From the NCBI GenBank assembly GCA_964624465.1, contig CAZUZD010000258.1:1-9076 (forward strand): a DNA stretch of 9,076 bases, read 5' to 3'. Under the pieces are notes generated by a model. It worked only from the letters and a program-made list of their open reading frames with translations. It made no database searches and was not told the origin of the DNA. Made by a program: the position numbers and the translations under genes. Source of the stretch: CAZUZD01 sp964624465. GTDB taxonomy: Bacteria; Planctomycetota; Planctomycetia; Isosphaerales; Isosphaeraceae. Each line of letters starts with the position of its first letter. Position 1 is the first letter of the stretch. This document shows positions 5,968 through 9,076 of this stretch, in pieces.

Positions 5968-7824
5968 TCACATCCGCTCGATGACGCCGATGCCGAGCAG
6001 GTCGAGGCCGAAGCGGATGGTCCGGGCCGTCAGGTCGCAGAGCGCCAGGCGGCTGTCGCGGAGCGCCTCGGTCTCGGCCTTGAGCACCGGGCACTCCTCG
6101 TTGAAGGAGCTGTAGCGCTTCGCCAGCTCGAACAGGAAATCCGTGACGATGTTCGGCTTCAGCTCGTCGACGGCCAGCTCCAGGGTCTCGGTGAGCCGCA
6201 GGAGCTGGAGCCCCAGGGCCCGCTCGGCGCCGGTGCCGAGGAGGATGGCCGGCCTGGCGGCGCGGAGGGTCTCGGGGTCGAACTCCCCGCGGCGGAAGAT
6301 GCTGCGGATCCGGGCGTAGGCGTACTGCATGTACGTCGCCGTGTTCCCGGTCAGGGCGAGCATCTTGTCCCAGTCGAAGACGTAGTCGCTGGTGCGGTTC
6401 TGGCTCAGGTCGGCGTACTTGATCGCCCCCAGGCCCACGACCTCGGCGACCTGGGCCCGCTCGGCCTCGGAGAGCTCGGGGCTGTTCTCGTCGACCACCT
6501 TGCGGGCGCGGGCGACCGCCTCGTCGAGCAGCGACTCCAGGCCGATCGTGTCGCCGGCCCGGGTGCGGTACGGGCGGCGGTCCTGGCCCAGGATCTTGCC
6601 GAAGGCGACGTGGCGGTAGTCGGGCCCGCCGTGGCCCCACCGCTTCGCGACCTCGAAGAGCTGCTTGAAGTGGTCCGACTGGCGGTCGTCGACGACGTAC
6701 AGGATCTGCGCCGGGTCCCAGCGCTCGATGCGGTACTTCACCGTGGCCAGGTCGGTGGTGGCATAGTTGAACGCGCCGTCGCGCTTCCGCACCAGGAACG
6801 GCGCCTTGCTGACGTCGGTGAAGACGGCCAGGGCCCCCTCGCTCTCGCGGGCGAGTCCCTTCGCCTCCAGGTCGGCAACGACGTCGGCGAGCATCGGGTC
6901 ATAGAAACTCTCGCCGAGCTCGACGTCGAACCGCACGCCCAGGCGGTCGTAGATGCCGTGCAGGGCGTCGAGGCACTGGGGCATGAACCGCTCCCAGAGG
7001 GCGCGATTCTCGGCGTCGCCGGCGTGGAGCTTGGCCGTCTCGGCACGGGCCTCGTCGGCGACCTCGCGGCCCTTCGCGACGAGCGTTCGGGCCGCGTCGC
7101 GGGTCTGGCCCGTCTCGGCCTCGACGCGGGCGAACTCGGCCAGGGCCTCGGCGTCGCGACCCTGGCGCTCCAGGCCGAACGCCTTGCCGAAGGCCGCCTC
7201 AGCCTCCTCGCCGGCCTTGATGTGGCCCTGGACCAGGCGGTAGAGCCGGGCCAGCTCGGCGACCGGCTCGGTGGCGTAGGCGGCCTCGTCGCGCTGGCGC
7301 TTCCAGCCCCAGAGGATCATGCCGAACTGCGTGCCCCAGTCGCCCAGGTGGTTGTCGCGCACGACCTGATGCCCGAGCGCCGCGAAGACCCGGGCCAGGC
7401 TGTCGCCGATGACCGTCGAGCGGACGTGACCGACGTGCATCGGCTTGGCGACGTTCGGCGAGGAGTAGTCGATCACGACCGTGCGGGGCGCGGCGGCGGG
7501 CGTGAGGCCCAGGCGATCGTCGGCGACCAGGGCGGTCAGGGCGTCGGCCAGCCAGGCGTCGTGCAGCCGCACGTTCAGGAAGCCGGGCCCGGCCACCTCG
7601 GGGGTGCCGGCCATCGGCTCGAGCTTGACGGCGTCGGCCACCAGCTGCGCCAGCTCGCGGGGGTTCTGCTTCCGCTGCTTGGCCAGGGCCATGCAGCCGT
7701 TGGCCTGGTAGTCGCCGAACTTCGGGTCGGTGCTGGGCCGGACGGCGGCGGTGAAGGCGGCCGGGTCGCCCCCCTCGGGCGTGGCCACGGCGAAGCGGTC
7801 GCGCAGGGCGGCGAGCAGGTTCAT
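5968..7824 (-). CDS. argS: Arginyl-tRNA synthetase
   Basis: Class I aminoacyl-tRNA synthetase joining arginine to tRNA-Arg with ATP in the cytosol; essential for translation. It has 618 residues against 577 in E. coli. Landmarks: an N-terminal Add-1-like domain (about 1-90), YSSPNVAKPMHVGHVRST (120-137) with the HIGH motif as HVGH (130-133), NHLGDWGTQFG (158-168), ESFYDPML, a degenerate KMSK region GKILGQDRRPYRTRAG (409-424) as normal in this enzyme, IKYADLSQNRTSDYVFDW, and the anticodon-binding DALR domain beginning at MQYAYARI (499-506). An additional helical, Glu/Ala/Arg-rich stretch at about 205-265 accounts for much of the extra length. I start at ATG 7824 (MNLLAALRDRF), where homology-like sequence begins; an upstream in-frame start would add 34 Pro/Arg-rich residues. 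No good Shine-Dalgarno is visible. It lies 173 bases after rsfS on the same strand. Confidence 0.97.
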   Translation of the reverse strand: MNLLAALRDRFAVATPEGGDPAAFTAAVRPSTDPKFGDYQANGCMALAKQRKQNPRELAQLVADAVKLEPMAGTPEVAGPGFLNVRLHDAWLADALTALVADDRLGLTPAAAPRTVVIDYSSPNVAKPMHVGHVRSTVIGDSLARVFAALGHQVVRDNHLGDWGTQFGMILWGWKRQRDEAAYATEPVAELARLYRLVQGHIKAGEEAEAAFGKAFGLERQGRDAEALAEFARVEAETGQTRDAARTLVAKGREVADEARAETAKLHAGDAENRALWERFMPQCLDALHGIYDRLGVRFDVELGESFYDPMLADVVADLEAKGLARESEGALAVFTDVSKAPFLVRKRDGAFNYATTDLATVKYRIERWDPAQILYVVDDRQSDHFKQLFEVAKRWGHGGPDYRHVAFGKILGQDRRPYRTRAGDTIGLESLLDEAVARARKVVDENSPELSEAERAQVAEVVGLGAIKYADLSQNRTSDYVFDWDKMLALTGNTATYMQYAYARIRSIFRRGEFDPETLRAARPAILLGTGAERALGLQLLRLTETLELAVDELKPNIVTDFLFELAKRYSSFNEECPVLKAETEALRDSRLALCDLTARTIRFGLDLLGIGVIERM

Positions 7825-7949
7825 GGTCGAGAGGTCCCGGATCGGCGGAGTTCGGAAGGGGGGACGGCCCGGGGCCAGTCGGCCAGTCCGGGCGCGGCGG
7901 GGCAGGGGGTGGAGCGAGACCGGCACCGGACGACCTGCCGGCGCGAGGC

Positions 7950-7984
7950 CGGCTCAATCGCCGGCGCTCGCGCCCGGGGGCCGG
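7950..7984 (-). terminator. Long hairpin between rsfS and argS
   Basis: An inverted repeat of 14 base pairs with one bulged base: arms at 7950-7963 and 7970-7984 around the loop GATTGA (minus strand). It begins 13 bases after the rsfS stop. There is no T run on either side, so it may be a terminator, a partial attenuator or an mRNA-stabilising end. The inner GCCGGC arms are self-complementary G/C sequence. Confidence 0.5.
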
Positions 7985-7997
7985 GGCCGGCGGTGGC

Positions 7998-8612
7998 TCA
8001 GGCCCGGTCGTCGGTGGCGTCGTCGTCGAGGTCGTCCGCGTCGGCGTCGTCATCCGGGGCGGCGAGGGGCGCCTGGGCGGCGCGACGCGACGGGGGGACG
8101 GGGCGGTCGGGGTCGGCCCATTCGAGGCGGGGGGCGTCGCCCCAGATGTCGTCGAGGCCGTAGTAGGGCCGGGCCTCCTCGCCGAAGACGTGCACGACGA
8201 AGTCGCCGTAGTCGAGGAGGATCCAGCGCCCTTCCTCGGAGCCCTCCATGCCGAGCTTGTACTCGCCGAGCCGCTTCATGGCGGCGTCGATGTCGCTGGC
8301 GGTGGCGTTGGCCTGGCGGCGGCTGCCGGCGGTGGCGATCACGAAGTAGTCGACCAGCGAGGTCGCGCCCCTCATGTCGAGCAGCACGACGTCCTTGCCG
8401 CGGTTCTCCTCGATGAGCTGGGCGCAGCGGCGAGCCAGCTCGAGGGCGCGGTCCTGCCGGGCCGGTTGCAGGCGGCCGACGGCGGCCGGCGCGACCTCGT
8501 CCTGGGCCACGCTGGTGCCGCGGAGCCGTTTGGGCAGGCCCTTCGACTCGGTCGTCGGCGTCGGCTCGGGGGGCAGCGGCTGGTCCTGGGGCGAGTCGGG
8601 GGTCGAGGCCAT
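7998..8612 (-). CDS. rsfS: Ribosomal silencing factor RsfS, with long N- and C-terminal extensions
   Basis: RsfS binds protein uL14 of the large ribosomal subunit and blocks joining of the small subunit, lowering translation in starvation. The core is residues about 52-165: ALELARRCAQLIEEN, DVVLLDMRGATSLVDYFVIATAGS, then ILLDYGDFVVHVF (131-143), RPYYGLDDIWGDAP, all hallmarks of the family. Family members are usually about 105-130 residues; this one has 204. The first 50 residues are Pro/Thr-rich and apparently disordered. The last 20 are extremely acidic, with Asp as more than half. The start at ATG 8612 fits the promoter at 8758-8787; an in-frame start at 8792 would lie upstream of that promoter. 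No clear Shine-Dalgarno is seen. The frequent partner nadD is not adjacent in the window. argS follows on the same strand, probably partly co-transcribed. Confidence 0.93.
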   Translation of the reverse strand: MASTPDSPQDQPLPPEPTPTTESKGLPKRLRGTSVAQDEVAPAAVGRLQPARQDRALELARRCAQLIEENRGKDVVLLDMRGATSLVDYFVIATAGSRRQANATASDIDAAMKRLGEYKLGMEGSEEGRWILLDYGDFVVHVFGEEARPYYGLDDIWGDAPRLEWADPDRPVPPSRRAAQAPLAAPDDDADADDLDDDATDDRA

Positions 8613-8757
8613 CGGCGGGGTCCGTGGGGTGAGCCGGGGGAGCAGTCTCGGGCGCAGCGGCCGGGACGGGCCGTCGCGGCGGCGCCTCTCCCGGGACAGA
8701 CCGCGCCGGCCGTCGATCGGTTCGGGCGGTGAGAACGGCCCGGCCCCGAGAGACCCC

Positions 8758-8787
8758 AGTGTACCCGAAACGCCCGGCCACTGCCTA
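8758..8787 (-). promoter_or_regulatory. Candidate promoter of rsfS (and possibly argS)
   Basis: On the minus strand TAGGCA (8782-8787, four of six), an 18-base spacer, then TACACT (8758-8763, four of six). The resulting leader is about 140 bases long. The small A/T-rich patch in a GC-rich gap supports the call. Confidence 0.5.
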
Positions 8788-8805
8788 CGCACGCCGGCGC
8801 CTCAC

Positions 8806-8834
8806 AAAAAAGCCTCGCCGCGTGATAGCGCGGC
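8806..8834 (-). terminator. Hairpin and T run, possible terminator upstream of the rsfS promoter
   Basis: On the minus strand GCCGCG-CTATCA-CGCGGC forms a six-base-pair stem, followed by GAGGC and then six T (8806-8811). The five bases between stem and T run are more than usual. No minus-strand gene is visible upstream for it to end, so it might insulate rsfS from read-through or mean nothing. Confidence 0.28.
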
Positions 8835-8922
8835 CCCCGGCCCTCGATAAGCCCCAGTGTCGCCCGCCGGCCCCCGACCCACCGGCACCGCCCCCCCGAT
8901 CCCGCCGTCGCGAGACCCGCCC

Positions 8923-9076
8923 ATGCCCGGCCCCCTGTTCGCCGGCCTCGACCGGCTCGACGAGCGGCTCGCCCGCCGCCTCCGCCGCTGGTCCGGCCGC
9001 CGTCGGCGGCTGCTGAGCTGGGAGCCGGCCCCCGCCGGCGGCTGGCTCGCCCGCGTCTCGGGCCCCGCGGTCCCCG
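8923..9076 (+). CDS. Protein of unknown function (N-terminal 51 residues only)
   Basis: An open frame from ATG 8923 that runs off the right edge, divergent from rsfS. The visible part starts MPGPLFAGLDRLDERLARRLRRW and continues with a run of arginines and a Trp/Gly-containing stretch. It is strongly basic, has no signal peptide or membrane segment, and suggests an amphipathic helix at residues 8-32. Codon use is strongly G/C at third positions, like the neighbours. No good Shine-Dalgarno is seen, so the start may be wrong. I do not recognise the family. Confidence 0.5.
   Translation, partial: MPGPLFAGLDRLDERLARRLRRWSGRRRRLLSWEPAPAGGWLARVSGPAVP

Larger units (their letters stand above)
8613..8922. 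other. Divergent intergenic region between rsfS and the gene at 8923
   Basis: 310 bases without a gene. It contains the rsfS promoter candidate (8758-8787), a hairpin next to six T on the minus strand (8806-8834) and a lone -10-like GATAAG at 8846-8851 on the plus strand. That box could serve the gene at 8923 but has no matching -35 box. Confidence 0.6.

Noticed and set aside
5426..6640. Long minus-strand frame joining csrA to an upstream extension overlapping argS
   Set aside because: The upstream part is Arg/Pro-rich shadow sequence inside argS; MLVLSR with its strong ribosome site marks the true csrA start.
5716..8163. Plus-strand open frame of 815 codons opposite argS and rsfS
   Set aside because: It is antisense to well-conserved genes and has no recognisable domain.
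1..9076. CRISPR arrays, insertion sequences, tRNA genes or phage genes
   Set aside because: No regular direct repeats, transposase motifs, terminal inverted repeats or cloverleaf sequences were found by reading both strands.

Overview
The window is very GC-rich throughout (roughly 70% or more by eye, with G/C at most third codon positions). It carries ordinary chromosomal genes. The combination of cyanophycin synthetase, a short CsrA, an ABC exporter with an added cytoplasmic N-terminus and generally extended protein termini suggests a high-GC planctomycete, possibly of the Isosphaeraceae type. That placement is an inference from style and gene content; no rRNA or other marker is present to prove it. 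I see no mobile element, tRNA, rRNA or CRISPR array.

Layout. Positions 1-2098 (minus strand) hold an ABC exporter half-transporter whose last residues lie beyond the left edge. It has an unusual N-terminus: a PH/GRAM-like segment followed by a four-cysteine zinc ribbon, ahead of six membrane helices and the ATPase. A 567-base divergent intergenic region (2099-2665) separates it from cyanophycin synthetase, cphA (2666-5326, plus strand). That region holds a candidate promoter with an interrupted palindrome over its -35 box. cphA ends at a very strong hairpin (5358-5399), which is placed to stop transcription from both sides.

The rest is a minus-strand series read from right to left: ribosome silencing factor rsfS (7998-8612), arginyl-tRNA synthetase argS (5968-7824) and the RNA-binding regulator csrA (5426-5683). 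Each gap in this series contains a GC-rich hairpin. csrA also has its own promoter candidate and a leader of about 155 bases with several GGA motifs, one of them in a hairpin loop, so it may regulate its own translation. A divergent gene of unknown function starts at 8923 and runs off the right edge.

How the genes may relate. CphA polymerises aspartate and arginine into a nitrogen, carbon and energy store. ArgS uses arginine for translation, RsfS lowers translation under starvation, and CsrA-family proteins usually control carbon-storage decisions after transcription. A nutrient-storage versus translation theme is therefore visible, but linkage between cphA and the minus-strand genes is only by position (convergent, with a terminator between them), so it may be chance. 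I do not see a clearly new system. The most rewarding points are the exporter's N-terminal fusion, the palindrome in the cphA/exporter intergenic region and the csrA leader.
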